From: Sorex araneus
Lineage: Eukaryota > Chordata > Mammalia > Eulipotyphla > Soricidae
Direction of reading: 5' to 3'
Assembly: GCF_027595985.1 (NCBI RefSeq)
Contig: NC_073304.1
Location: 216,878,000 to 216,941,999 of the forward strand
DNA length: 64,000 bases
The notes under the pieces were generated by a model. It was not told where the DNA came from. It made no database searches and worked only from the letters and a program-made list of their open reading frames with translations. Below are positions 1 through 13,100 of this stretch, piece after piece. The position numbers and the translations under genes are program-made. Every line of letters starts with the position of its first letter. Position 1 is the stretch's first letter.

Positions 1-1263
1 AAGTCCCTCATGGGAAGGGAATTCTGCTTCAGAGACCACTCTCATATAATGGCATGCTTCCTGCATTTTCCCCCACCGCCTAACCACCACCACCTTTTTA
101 TTCTCTTAAATAAAATCTCTTATTAATTGGAGAATAGGGGTAACTCTAACAACCTAAATTATTTTGAAAATTGCGGGGAGGGGTTTGAGCAACAGTACAG
201 TGGCTAGGGCGCTTGCCTTGGATACAGCCAAGCTGCGTTCAATAACTGGCACCACATATGGTTCCCTGAGGACCCTCATGAGCCCTGAGGACTATTGGGT
301 GTGGGCCCCCACCAATAAAGAAAATGCTGGAGGGTAGGGGTGGTTCGTGGTGACACAGGTGATGCTCAGGGGCTACTCTTGGCTCAGTGCTTGAAGATTT
401 CTTCTGGCAGTTAAGTACCCAGGGGACAATGTGATTCGTTGCAAGTGTATGCTCTGCCTACATGCCAATCATGCACTCCAAACCTTTAAGCTGTATCTCT
501 TACCCTAAATTTCTGTTATTTTGGGGGATCACACCTGGTGGTCAGGGATCACTTCTGGCAGTCTTAAGGAAACCGTATAAAGTGGTACAGGGGATTGAAC
601 CAGGGTCATATTGAGCCACATACAAGCAAGGATCTGACCCTAAAATTTTGTTTTAAAATAAATTTGATTTATTTTTGTTTTGGGAGTCACACCTGGCTCT
701 GCATTTAGGAATCACTGATGAGAGTGTTCAGAGGACCTAGGAAGTGCTGAGCATTGAACCCAGCTCAGCTGCATGCAAAGCAAGCACTTTACCCACTGTA
801 CCATGTCTCTGGGCCCTGAAATTTATTTTTTAAAAGCTTAACTCACAGTCAATAATTTAGATATAAAGAAATCTTCCTGAGCAGGAGAGACAGCTCAAAG
901 GGCTTAGTGCCTGTTTTATATACAATAAACTACAGTTCAATCCATACCCAGCTCCACAGGGACCTCTGAGTATTCTGAGTGACCTCTGAGCCCACTGCAC
1001 CCATGAAAATAACAACAAAGAAATTCAGTTTTGTACGCCCCAAGGTTCTACTTAATACACCTTCTAACAGGTTCAGTCTCTTAGATATTCAATTATCTTT
1101 TGAATTATGTTTTACAGTGGTCAAAAATCACTGACCACTGTAAAAGCACAATAAATCTATTGAAAAAAACAACTGCTTCAGTATGTCAATTTACAGATTG
1201 GTTCCATTTTTGTAGAACATAAACCAGATTGCCAAACATGTCCCACTGAGATTCTAGTTCCAA

Positions 1264-1317
<54 letters not shown>

Positions 1318-1447
1318 TGTAAACCAAGTATATCTATTTTCAAAAGCTCCACAAATCATCTGACTGGCCACCAAATTCGAGAAACTGTTCTGCTTCCATC
1401 ATTAAGTTATAGTAATCACTAGGTTATAGTAAAAGGAAAGGCATTAC
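1..1447. repeat. MED1 intron 14 (partial): SINE remnants and a GT microsatellite
   Basis: Old, diverged SINE copies: plus strand at about 185-315 and 882-1010; minus strand at about 345-480, 518-640 and 676-815. A (GT)n array lies at 1267-1320. No exon was recognised. Confidence 0.65.
1267..1320 (+). repeat. (GT)n microsatellite
   Basis: About 27 GT units with one AT interruption. Confidence 0.95.
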
Positions 1448-1649
1448 CTTCTTTCAGGATAGTTCTTTTGACACAGCTTCCAATCAAGGTGTTATAGGCT
1501 ACTTGATGTCTGATCAAATTTAGGATAAGAGGAACCCGACCAGGATGCTGAAAGGTGATTTTGCTAACAAGAGTTCCCTGTAGACTTCTACCATCTGGAA
1601 GAGGAGCATCTTTGTTGAGGAAGTAGCAGTGCTGCTGACCAGGAAGAGC
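1448..1649 (-). CDS. MED1: MED1 coding exon 14 (last in window)
   Basis: 202 nt, codons 366-432 plus one base (ALPGQQHCYFLNKDAPLPD at the start, ending TILKE). Acceptor CCAG, donor GTAATG. No following exon is recognisable in 1-1447, so the gene continues leftward outside the window. Confidence 0.96.
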
Positions 1650-4102
1650 CTGGGCAAAAGAGCACAAAGGCAATGAATGCCATGTACCCCCTCCAAATGT
1701 ACTCCACACACAAACCACCGGAAAAAAAATACCCACTGGGCCCAGTGAGATAGAACAGAGGGTAGAGTGCTTGGCCTGCATGTAGCTGCCCCAGGTTCAG
1801 TTCCTGGCATCCCAAATAGTCCCATGAACACCGTCAGGAGTAATTCCTGAGTGCAGACAGGAATGAGCCAGGAATAAGCCAGAAGAGCCACTATCTCTCT
1901 AGCCCCTCAGTTTGTGTTATTTATCTTATTTTAGTACTTTTCAATTAAAGATCCTCTGCAGAAGATAAACTTAGCTGTCTTTAAAGAATAATAATATTGG
2001 GGCCAGAGTGATAATATAGCGGGTAGGGCGTTTGCCTTGCACGCAGCCGCCCTGGATTCAATCCCTGGCATCACATATGGTCCCCCAAGTACCGCCAGGA
2101 GTAATTCTGGAGCGCAGAGCCAGAAGTAACCCCTGAGCATCGATGGGTGTGACCCAAAAAGCAAAAAATGAAGAATATTAAACACACACACACGCATATA
2201 TATATATATACATACACACAATGGTCTGTATTTACAGGTAGGTGTGGTTCAAAACCAGGGTAAAAAAAATTGTTTTGTTTCTTTTTTTTTTTGGGTCCAT
2301 ACCCAGTGGTGCTCAAGGCTTACTCCTGGCTCTACTTAGGGATCACACCTGGCAAGGCTCTAGGGATAATAGGTACTGGGCATCAATCCTGGGTCAGCTA
2401 TGTGCAAGGCAAATGCCCTACCCGCTGTAGTATTGCTTCAGTGCCCCCCACCCCAAATTGTGATTATTGCTACTTATGTTTTTGGGCCACACCTGGCAAT
2501 GCTTGAGGGCTACTCCTGGCTCTGCACTTAGTAATTACTCCTGGCAGTGCTCAGGAGACCATATGCGATGTGAGGATACCCAGGTTAGGTATATGCAAGG
2601 CAAATGCCCTACCTGCTCCAGCTCCCAAAAGAATAATTCTTAATATCAATTTCTAAGCTTATCCAGGTAAAAATATCATTAGCAGACTTTCATCTAGAAT
2701 TTCAAAAATGAAACACGTATTGTTATTTCCAGATTTAGTAACATATTTTCAGTGTTTTTTAGAGATTTTGATAGTGTCCTGTCTGACTGAATAAAAGGGA
2801 TTAAATCCAGCAGTACAAAATAAAGTTAACTGGTTTCAGTAATCATAGAAAGGAAAGTACAACAATCTATAGTGCCTTACTTACAGCATAAAATCGCATG
2901 TCATGATTCAAAGGGATGGGATCAGGGTCCTTTGATAGCTCAAACTGAGTGATGAGTTCATAAAGCGGCACATAAGCTGGCTGAGTTTCAAACAGTGGAA
3001 TTCCTGGAAAAGCGATGATTAGTATTATGATCACCATAAGATTAAACATGGTGACAGCTCACTTTTCCCTTCAAGATATCAACTTCACCCATCTATGTAT
3101 GCTGAAAGTACTTACCATGTTAGTATAAAGACATCTTTACCCGTAAGTATTAACACCAACAACACTGAGTTATCTAAGATCACTTGAATTTGAAGTTTGG
3201 TCCTCATATTTCTAACAAGTAGTAGCTCCTGGAGCTAAAAACTCACCTGTACAGTTCTGAAGTTTTTGAACAAAAGCTCTAGATACTGGGATTGGTTGGG
3301 GAAATTTCAAGAAGAAACAGGCAGGAAGATCAATACTGTTGGCACTGGTGATTGAGGAGAAGGAGGGGGTCCTGAAAAAAGGTGAGGAGAGAAATTTTTT
3401 TTTTTTTTACTCGATACGAACAGCAGATAAGGCACTTCCTTGCACACAGCTGACTTGACTTTGATCCCTGGCACCCACTATGTTCCCCCCAATCTTGCCA
3501 GGTATGATGCCTGAGCACATAGCCAAAGCTAAACCCATACCATCAGGTATGGTCCAAAAAGAAAAAAGAAAAATTGAGGGGCAAAACAGATAATCAAGTG
3601 AGTAGTTGCATGAAGCCAAATGGATTCAATCCCTAGCATCCTATATGGTCCCACAAGTCCCGCCAGGAATGATCCCCAAGCGCAGAGACAATAGTAAGCC
3701 CTGAACACTGCTGGGTATGACCCACAAACCAAAAAAATGCTCATTTTTTAATATGTCTGAAAACACATAAACTATTTAACAAGTCTATCAAAACAAATCA
3801 GTGAACTTTCTTCCTCTAATTTCAAAACATTATATTGTCACTGTTAAATATTTAATAATTAAACTTCTATTAGGAGTAATGTTCTTAAGTCAACATAAAC
3901 CCCATTTAAAATAAATAAAGTAAATAGTGTCAGTGAGGAGCTGGAGTGATAGCATAACAGGTAGGGCGTTTGCCTTGCACGCGGCCGACCCGGGTTCAAA
4001 TCCCAGCACCCCATATGGTCCCCTGAGCACCACCAGGGGTGATTCCTGAGTACATGAGCCAGGAGTGACCACTGTGCACTGCTGGGTGTGACCCAAAAAG
4101 CA

Positions 4103-4157
<55 letters not shown>

Positions 4158-7100
4158 ATGGTGTCAGTGAGAAAGCAAAGGGCATAAGACTCTGGCCTTA
4201 CATGCAGCCAACTCCAGTTCATCCCTGGTACTGCCTATGATCCCAGAAGCACTGCCAGGTGAGACCCTAAAGTATAACTGGGTATGGCCCAAAACAAAAA
4301 ATAAATAAATAAATAAATAAAATAAAATTAAAAACATCATTAAACCAGAGGAATTTCTGTCTCTCTCCAGATAAATCAAAGAATTTTTTCTATAGATATT
4401 TCAAAGAGGAAGCATCTAATAAATACTAAAGATGAATGGTTTAATAGGAAGCCACTAGAAATTCAAGTGTACAAAGGGCCAGGGTGGAGTAACAGCAGGT
4501 AGGGTTCTTCCCTTGCATGCAGGGGAAATGGATTAAATCCCCAGCACCCCATATTGTTCCCCAAGCCCCTTGAGGAGTACTGTGATCCCTGAACACCTCT
4601 GGGTGTTGTACAAAAACAAAAGAAATTCAAGTGTACAAAGAACCAAGTAAAGAAATTACTTGTTTATATTGTGTTTGAAGCTGAAAAAAAAATGGATTTT
4701 GCTATCCTAGAATAATAATTAACTTACCATTTATTGTCAACTGGATGTGATCCCATAATTAACGGTGCAATTGGGAGTTTATACATAGCAGATGTACCTT
4801 CAATTGTCACTGATGCATTCATACCCAAAGATCTAGGAACTGAGAACAGTAAAGAAAAAGGGTACTGTCCAAAGTAACACAGGTTAAATTGGTGTTAGCA
4901 TTTTTAAAAAGGGGTCCAGATAACTCAACAGACTGAGAACATGCTTTTAGGGTTCAATCCCAGGCACTAAATTGTCCCCCAGCCACCCCCGTGTAGTTCC
5001 CCAAAAAACAAAAAAATTTTAATTTTTTAATTTTTTTTTTTTTTTTTTTTTTTTTGCTTTTTGGGTCACACCCAGCGATGCACAGGAGTTACTCCTGGTT
5101 CTACACTCAGGAATTACCCCTGGCGGTGCTCAGGGGACCATATGGGATGCTAGGATTTGAACCTGGGTCAGCCTGGGTCGGCCGCGTGCAAGGCAAGCGC
5201 CCTACCCGATGTGCTATTGCTCCAGCCCCAAAAATTTTAAAAGGGCTTGGGATGTGTCTCAGTGTCACAGTGCCTGCCTTGTACAAGTCAGTTGCATTCC
5301 TGGCAGCACTGTCACTTGGGACTAATCATGAACAATGCAGAGAAGTTGCTTGAGAATCCTAACTAAACTGTGGGCTCCCCAGTGAAACAATGAAAGGGAT
5401 AAAGTATATAAGGACCACAATCAAGTGAATAAGACCCCTAGTCATCAATAAAAACAAAGGGAAGCGGGTCAGAGAGATAGTACAGCTGATAGGCGCCAGC
5501 CCTGCAGGTAGCCGACAAGGGGTCAAGCCTCAGCATCTCATATGATTCCCTAAGCACTGCCAGGAGTTATTCCTGAGTGCAGAGCCAGCAGTAACCTCTG
5601 AGCATTGCCAGGTGTGGCTCAAAAAAAAACAAAACAAAAAAAGAAGACAAGAAAAGGGGAATGGAATGTTTTTAATAAAAAGTATAATTTCTATGATGTC
5701 ATCCATAATTATGTCATCCATAATTTTGTCAAATATTATGCCTATTTACAGAGAAATGCTAAAAGTTACCTTTTAACCTCACCATATTTTGCCTTTAAAA
5801 TAAAAAGGCTGGAACAAAAACAGCACAATAGACAGAATGCGGCTTTGATACAGAAGGTTCAAGGCCCAAGTCTGATCATCATTATTACACATAGTATGCT
5901 GAACACTTCCAGTTATGTGTCCCCCAAAGCAAAATCAAAAGTATATGTAGCAAAAATATAATTTAGGGGGAAAAATTTAAGTCTCATAGCAGATATTTTC
6001 TCAAACATTAGAATATACTTAAGGGAATGATGACTCAGGAGGTGGGGGATGGGAAGTGAGGGGAACCCTGAAACAATGTTGGAGGGAAATGGGACACTCT
6101 GGCAGTAGGATAGAATACTGGAATGTTTTATATGGGTGAAACCCTGTCATTCAGAGTGTTAAATTGTAAATTACGATGACTAAAAATTTTAAATAGGAGT
6201 TGGAGAGACAATACAGCAGGCAGGAGACCTGCCTTACATGCATATGATTCCTGAGACCCACCAGGAGATCCCTGAGTGCAGAGTCACAAGTAAGTCCTTG
6301 AGCATCTCTGTGTGTAGCCCTCCAGCAAAAAAATAGAATACACTTATAAAATAGAATTAAGTCCACTTCTGGAAATATTCCCCTAAGGGTACAAAACCAC
6401 AATGCAGAAAAGACAATTGCCTCCAGTGTTCATTGCATCATTATTCACAATAGCCAAAATATAGAAATGATCAAAGTGGTGCTAGTCCCTTCTACCCAGA
6501 AAGAGGGGGTGAGCACCAGGAATGATCCCTGAGTGTAGAGTCAGGTGTGGCCCCCAAACAAAAAATCAAAACTGGGGGCTGGAGTGATAGCACATCAGGT
6601 AGGGCATTTGCCTTGCATGCTGCCGACTTGGGTTCGATTCCCATCATCCCTTATTGTCTCCCGAGCACCGCCAGGAGTAATTCCTGAGTATCGCCAGGGG
6701 TGACCCAAAAGCAAAAAGGAAAAAAAAAAACCAAAACAACAGATGACAGGAAGAGAAATTATGTTACATATACACAATGGAATACTACTTGGTCATAAGA
6801 GAAAAAATGAAGTAATACAATTTGATGCTATGTGTAGATCTAGAGAGTATTGTGTTGAGTGAACAGACTCATAATTGATGTCGTTCATGTATGGAATATA
6901 AAGAAAATTCCTAAGACGCGGGAGCAATAGTACTGCAGGTATGGTGCTTGAGCCACACACAGCCAACCAGGTTCAATCCCTGGCATCCCAATTTGGTTCC
7001 CTGAACACTGCCGAAGGTTATTTTCTTGGCAGAGTGCTGTCCTGTCCCTGAGTGCTGAGACAGGAGTAATCTCTGAGCACTGCCAGGTGTGGACTGAAAA

Positions 7101-10100
7101 CAAAACAAAAAAAAAAAAAAAGAGAGAGAGAGAGAGAAAGAAAGAAAGGAAAAAGAAACTTCCTGGGGCCAAAGGGATTGTACAGCAAATGGGAAGTTTG
7201 CCTTGCATGTCCGGGTTTAATCCCAGGCATCCCATATGGTCACCCAAGAACCGCCAGGAGTATTTCCTGAGTGGAGTAATTCCAGAACTAGTAACTTCTG
7301 AGCATCGCTGTGTGAGCCCTGACCCAAAAGTCTGGAAAAAGAAAACAAAAGAAAAGAAACTTTCTAGGGAAATATGAAATGATAGGAAACTTGCCTCTGG
7401 TGTTGGGGTGGGGATAAGTTAGGGAAGAACACTAGGACAATGGTAGAGGGGTAAGTGCCTGCCCCAGAGGCAGACTAGGAGGTAGAAGGGGGAGTGAACA
7501 ATGGTGAAGTGATTCCTGTTGAAACACTGTATGCCTGAAACTCATCATGAGTATCTATGTAGCCTGATAATTCACAGTGATTCAATTTCAAAACACAATT
7601 AGATATAGAATGAGATATAGTATAGAAGATAGGGCACAGACTTTCACAGAGCCAACCCTGGTTGGATTCTGAGCCTCACCAGGAGTGACTCCTGAGTACA
7701 GAGCCAGAAGTGAGTCGTGAGCACTGATGGGTATAGCTGCCAGCTCCCCAAAGAATGTTAAAAAATATATATAGAGGGGGCTGGAGTGATAGCACAGCGG
7801 GTAGGGCGTTTGCCTTGCACGCGGCCAACCCGGGTTCGAATCCCAGCATCCCATATGGTCCCCTGAGCACCGCCAGGGGTAATTCCTGAGTGCAGAGCCA
7901 GGAGTAACCCCTGTGCATCGCCAGGTGTGACCCCCCCAAAAAAAAAAAATATATATATAGAATAATAATTATAGGAAATAATAACTGAATTACAAGGAAA
8001 ACATGTATTATGCCATTCTCTTTATTATTTCAACATTATTAAACTACAAATAGAAAAGAAGAACATCATTACTGATTTAATAAGTTTAATAATTTCTTCA
8101 CTGTGAAAAGTTAAGTTAGGGCTGGAATGATTAAGTACAGCAGGTAGGGTATTTGCCTTGCACACAACTGACCCAGGTTTGAGCCCCAGCATCCCATATG
8201 GTCCTAGAGCATCGCCAGGAGTGATTCCTGGGGACTGAGCCATCAGTAAGTTCTAGCACAGCTTGAATGTGGCCAAAGACAAACAAGGCTTATGTCTAAA
8301 GGAAATATATCAGTGATAATGTCCCTGCCTTGTAAGCACAATGCCAAGCAGTTTAGTCACTGGCACCATGCCATCGCACCATGCCCAGTGCAATCATGGT
8401 GAAACTGCTATTGGGGATTCTCTGGTATTACAATGGAGTGTGCCAATGCCTAGCACAGCATAACCAAGTGAGTGTGCAATGGAAACAAGTGTGTACACCA
8501 TCCCTGCTCTCTGCTAAAAAGAAAAGGGAAGGGCTGAAGGATGGGTGTTGGAACACTGTATGAACAAAATCTAAGCTTTGTAAGGGTCTGTCTCACAGTG
8601 ATTCAATCAAAAAAAAAAGTTTTAAAAGAAAAGGGGAGGGGGCTGGAGCGATAGCACAGCGGGTAGGGCGTTTGCCTTGCACGCGGCCAACCTGGGTTCG
8701 AATCCCAGCATCCCATATGGTCCCCTGAGCACCGCCAGGAGTAATTCCTGAGTGTAGAACCAGGAGTAACCCCTGTGCATCGCCGGGTGTGACCCAAAAA
8801 GAAAAAAAAAAAAGGGGGGGGGAGGGGGAAAAAATCTTTTAAATTAAGAAAAAACATACTTACCATTATTCTCATGCAAAATGATGGGAGATGTAGTTTT
8901 ATCATCCAACAAGTCAGAAGGAGAGGCATAGTACTTCAAGTTCATTAAATGACCTATGAAAATCAGAACATACCTATATCAAAATAATTGCAAATTGAAA
9001 AATGTACACTTTCATAAGCCTATATATATGGATATATATGCATATATATGTAAACAGTTTCAGAGAAATGAGGGTAAGTGAAGTAGAGAATCTAATTTGG
9101 CAGCAGGGATATGAAAACTCCTACCAGTTCTCATATCAGTTTTTGAAACACAACATAAAGTAAAATATTGATCTTGGTGAAAACTATTTCCCCCTGCCCC
9201 CCAAAAAAACACAACAAACTCAGGTTACAGAGGTGTAGCTCAAAGATCTGAGTGCATGCATGCTTTGCAGCAGGAGGCCCAACTCAATTTCCAGCACTGC
9301 AAGGTCCCCTTGACGCTACTGAAGCAGGACACCTCAGCACAAAGCTAGGAGTGGCCCCATGAGCACCACTAAGTGTGGCACAAAAAAAAAAAGAAACTTA
9401 TACATTTAAATTAAAACTGTGGTAGAGAAGAGCCAACACCTTAGAAATTACTCAAAAATATTTAAATGATGAGCTGGAGTGATACAAGGGTAAGGCACTA
9501 GCCTTGAGCACAGAGCCAGGAAAACTCTTGAGAACTTCTGGGTCTGGCCCAAACACACCACCCTTGTAAAAAAAATGCACAAATAACTGGCAGTTCTCAA
9601 ACCAAAAGTGAAATTTTATGATATCTGTTAAATTTAGGTATTTTCCAAAATAAATGAATGGGATCACATACCACCACTTCTTGGACTGAGATAACCAACA
9701 CTTCCATGAAGAATCTTATCCAAGGGACCAGCATTGGTTGCTTTCCTACAAGACAAATCATCTATGTTTGCTTTTGTGTAAGCCCCAAGTTACTAATGCA
9801 AAATGTGATAATAAATTCAGCCCATTTATCTTATAATAATTTACTCTTCCTCAAACTAAGCATGTAAGAATGTGTTTTACCTTCAAAGTAAGTATTATTT
9901 TCAAGTATGCACTTGTACATAATAAGGTAAATAAAAAATGCAAGATCATGGATGTGTGCGGCCATAAGTTCAATTTCTCAGCACGACACACATACAGAAT
10001 GAATACAAAGAGGGTTTGAAAGAGATGGTATACAGGGTAGGTTATCTGGTTTGCACATGGCTGAATGGTTGGATTCCTAGCACCCCATATGGTCCCCTGA

Positions 10101-13100
10101 GCACCGCCAAGGCTAATTCTTGAGTGAAGAGCCAGTAATAACCACTGTGCATCACCAGTGTGACCCAAAAAACAAAAAACAAAAAACAAAACAAATTTAC
10201 AAATAGGAGTTTGAGAGAGAAAGAGTGCTGAATGGGCTGAAAGCATGCACTGCATGCAGGAGGTAGGGGTTTGTTCTCAGGCACTACACAGTCCCCTAGC
10301 ACCACCAGGAGTGAACACAGATACAGAACACAAAAACCAGGAATAGCCACTAGCACACCTAGTGTGGCTTTAAACATACACACATAAAGAAATGAAACAG
10401 TATAGTTGCGAAGCTGGCTCAAATGGGTGGTGAGCACGCCTGGCTTTCCTTACATGCAGCAGGCTCCAACATTGTTCCCCAGAACCATATGGCCAGGTCT
10501 ACTCGATCAGCAGCCCTCACTCTCAAGGACTCCTGGGTAGGTCCCCTGGCCCTCAAAATCGCAAAAACACTATTATTAAATAGAAGGTCAAGTTTGACAA
10601 GTTTCTAAAACTATGAAGTACCAACTAACAACTTAGAGATACTGACAGTCAGAAAAAAAAAAAATGCACTCCTGGGACCAATGACAGTAAAGTGGGTAGA
10701 GCATTTGCTTTGCAAGCAGTGGACCTGGGTTTGATCACTGGCATCCCATATGGTCCCTTGACCACAGTCAGGAGTAATTCCTGAATGCAGAGCGCGGAGT
10801 AACCCATTGAGAATCACCAGGTGTGGACCAGACTGCCCCCTACCCTCTGCAATGCACTCATCATCTGAGAACTAAAAGTAGATAAGATATGTAACATAGG
10901 TAAAATATAGATCTTATTATAAACCTAGCACTGTAACACTGTCGCACTGTCATCCCACTGTTCATCGATTTGCTTGAGCGGGCACCAGTAATATCCCCAT
11001 TGTGAGACTTGTTCACTGCTTTTGGCATATCGAATATATCATGGTTAGCTTGCCAGGTGCTGCCATGTGGGTGGGATACTCTCGGTAGCTTGCCAGGTTC
11101 TCTGAGAGGGATGGAGGAATTGAACCCGGGTATAATGTAAAATCTTAATAATATAAATCTATAATATAGATGTTTTAAGTAAGACACTAGGGTTAGAGAA
11201 ATAATACAGCAAGTAGAGCACTTGGCTTCATGCAACTGACAGGGTTCAATCCCCAGAACCCTAAATGGTGCTCTAAACCCTTCCAGGAGTAAGCCCTGAG
11301 TACTGCCTGATGTGGCCTAAACTCCCCCAAAATAAAAATAAAATAAAATGAAATAAAATAGGGCTCTAGAAACTCCCAACACATACACCAAAATTAAAAC
11401 CAAGGTATTCATAAGGCTCATATGGTATTGAGACTTTTGGTATCATCTTACCAATACATAACTGCCATTTTTGATAAGTCCTGTTCTAAAGACTGGAGAG
11501 CCAAGTACATTTTAGTCTTCAGTTTGCTAAAGAAAAAGAAAAAAAAAGTTAGAAAAAATATACATGCATATAAAAATACTGCTGTAAAAAGTCTAGAAAG
11601 CAAGATTTAGCACCGGAAAGATAGCTCGTAACATGCTGAGTGTGTTCTTTGCATGCAGATGTAGGTTTGAATCCAAAACTGCATGGTTCTCTGTGGACCA
11701 CCAGGAGCACTCCTGGGAACCCTGGGATTGCCCAAGAGCACCTAAATAAAATATCTACCTAAATAAAATATTAACTTAAAATATAACCAGGGTTGAGGGC
11801 AGAGAGATAGGTCAGTGGGCAGGGCATTTGCCTTGCAGGCAGTTGACAATGGTTTGATTCCTGGCACTCCATATGGTTCCCTGAGCACCGCCAGGATTAA
11901 TTCCTGAGCCAAGAGCCAGAAGGACCCGTGAGCATTGCCAGGTGTGGCCCAAAAACAAAAACATAAATAAAAATAAGCCAGTTATACAAGTTTTTCTTTT
12001 AGTCTAGAAACAGTATGTTGAAGACATCTTAAAGACAATAGTCTATATTTTAGCATTATAATCCACCATGAATACAGATATTAAGTCAGGTGCTGAAGAG
12101 ATAGTAAAGAGAGGATGCTTGCCTTGCATGCAGCTGACCTGGGTTTGAGCTGACTAGGATTTGATTACTAGCATCCCATTGGACCCCAAGCACTGCCAGG
12201 AGTGACTCCTGAGTGTAGAATCAGGAGTAACCCCATAGCATTGCTCTGTGACCAAAATTAAAAAAAAAAAAATGAACATAAAAAAAGACAAGGTCATGGG
12301 TCAAAGAGACAGCACAAGGGCTGAAACGCGTGCTTCACACTCAGAAGGCCTGGTCTGATGCCCAGCACTTCATGATCCTTGAGAACTGCCTGAAGTGAAA
12401 TCCAGCACCAAGCTGGAAGCAGCACCTGAGCTCTGCTGGGTGTGGCCCAAAATATATATTTTTTTTAAATCAGAAACTGAGTTATTGATTGCCTATATGA
12501 AGAGAAATTCAAAATGAAGACAGACAACTCGGCAAATTTCTAAAACAAAATTTTTAATAAATACTTAAAATACTTACTTGTCCCCTGGAAGGTTGTAAAG
12601 ATTCACAAGTCCCTTAAGATGCTTAGAAAATTCATCAAAATTTTTTTCCCTGCAAGGAATTCAGGAAGAGGAAGGGAAAGGGAAGAAAAATAAAACATAC
12701 AATTACCAATTACAATTTTTTTGGGGGGGGGGCACATCCCAAGGTACTTAGGGTTTACTTCTGGCTCTGCACTCAGGGATCACTCGTGGAGGGCCTGGGG
12801 GCACATATGGAATGCCAGGCAGTGAACTCCAGTTGCCCACTTGCAAGGCAAGCAGGCTACCTGCTATACTATCACTCGACCCCTACTACTAAATCTTAAC
12901 AACAAAATCCCCAGATCACAACTATAAGAGCCTTCTATTTTGTTTTGGGTTAACACCCAGCAGTGTACAGGCCTTACTCCTGGCTCTGTGCTCAGATTAT
13001 ATGGGACGCCAAGGGATCAATCTAGGCTGACTGCATTAAGGCAAGCACTTGCCCAACGTACTATCTCTTCACCCTGAAACTAACTTTATTTTTTGTTGGT

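Larger units (their letters stand above)
4840..8863. repeat. MED1 intron 10: SINEs and L1 fragments
   Basis: Plus-strand SINEs at about 4912-5015, 5464-5640, 6196-6335, 6505-6575, 6574-6735, 6918-7110, 7165-7335, 7605-7755, 7776-7950, 8117-8285 and 8638-8815. One minus-strand copy lies at 5031-5230. L1 fragments are listed separately. 5650-6000 looks unique. Confidence 0.7.

Noticed and set aside
1-1447. Next MED1 exon (residues after 433)
   Set aside because: No minus-strand text encoding the expected DSPGLLQFEV continuation could be found; only SINE remnants and a GT array are visible.
3859-4222. Minus-strand frames with long IYLF repeats resembling a membrane protein
   Set aside because: The repeated LFIY peptide is the AAAT microsatellite read backwards.
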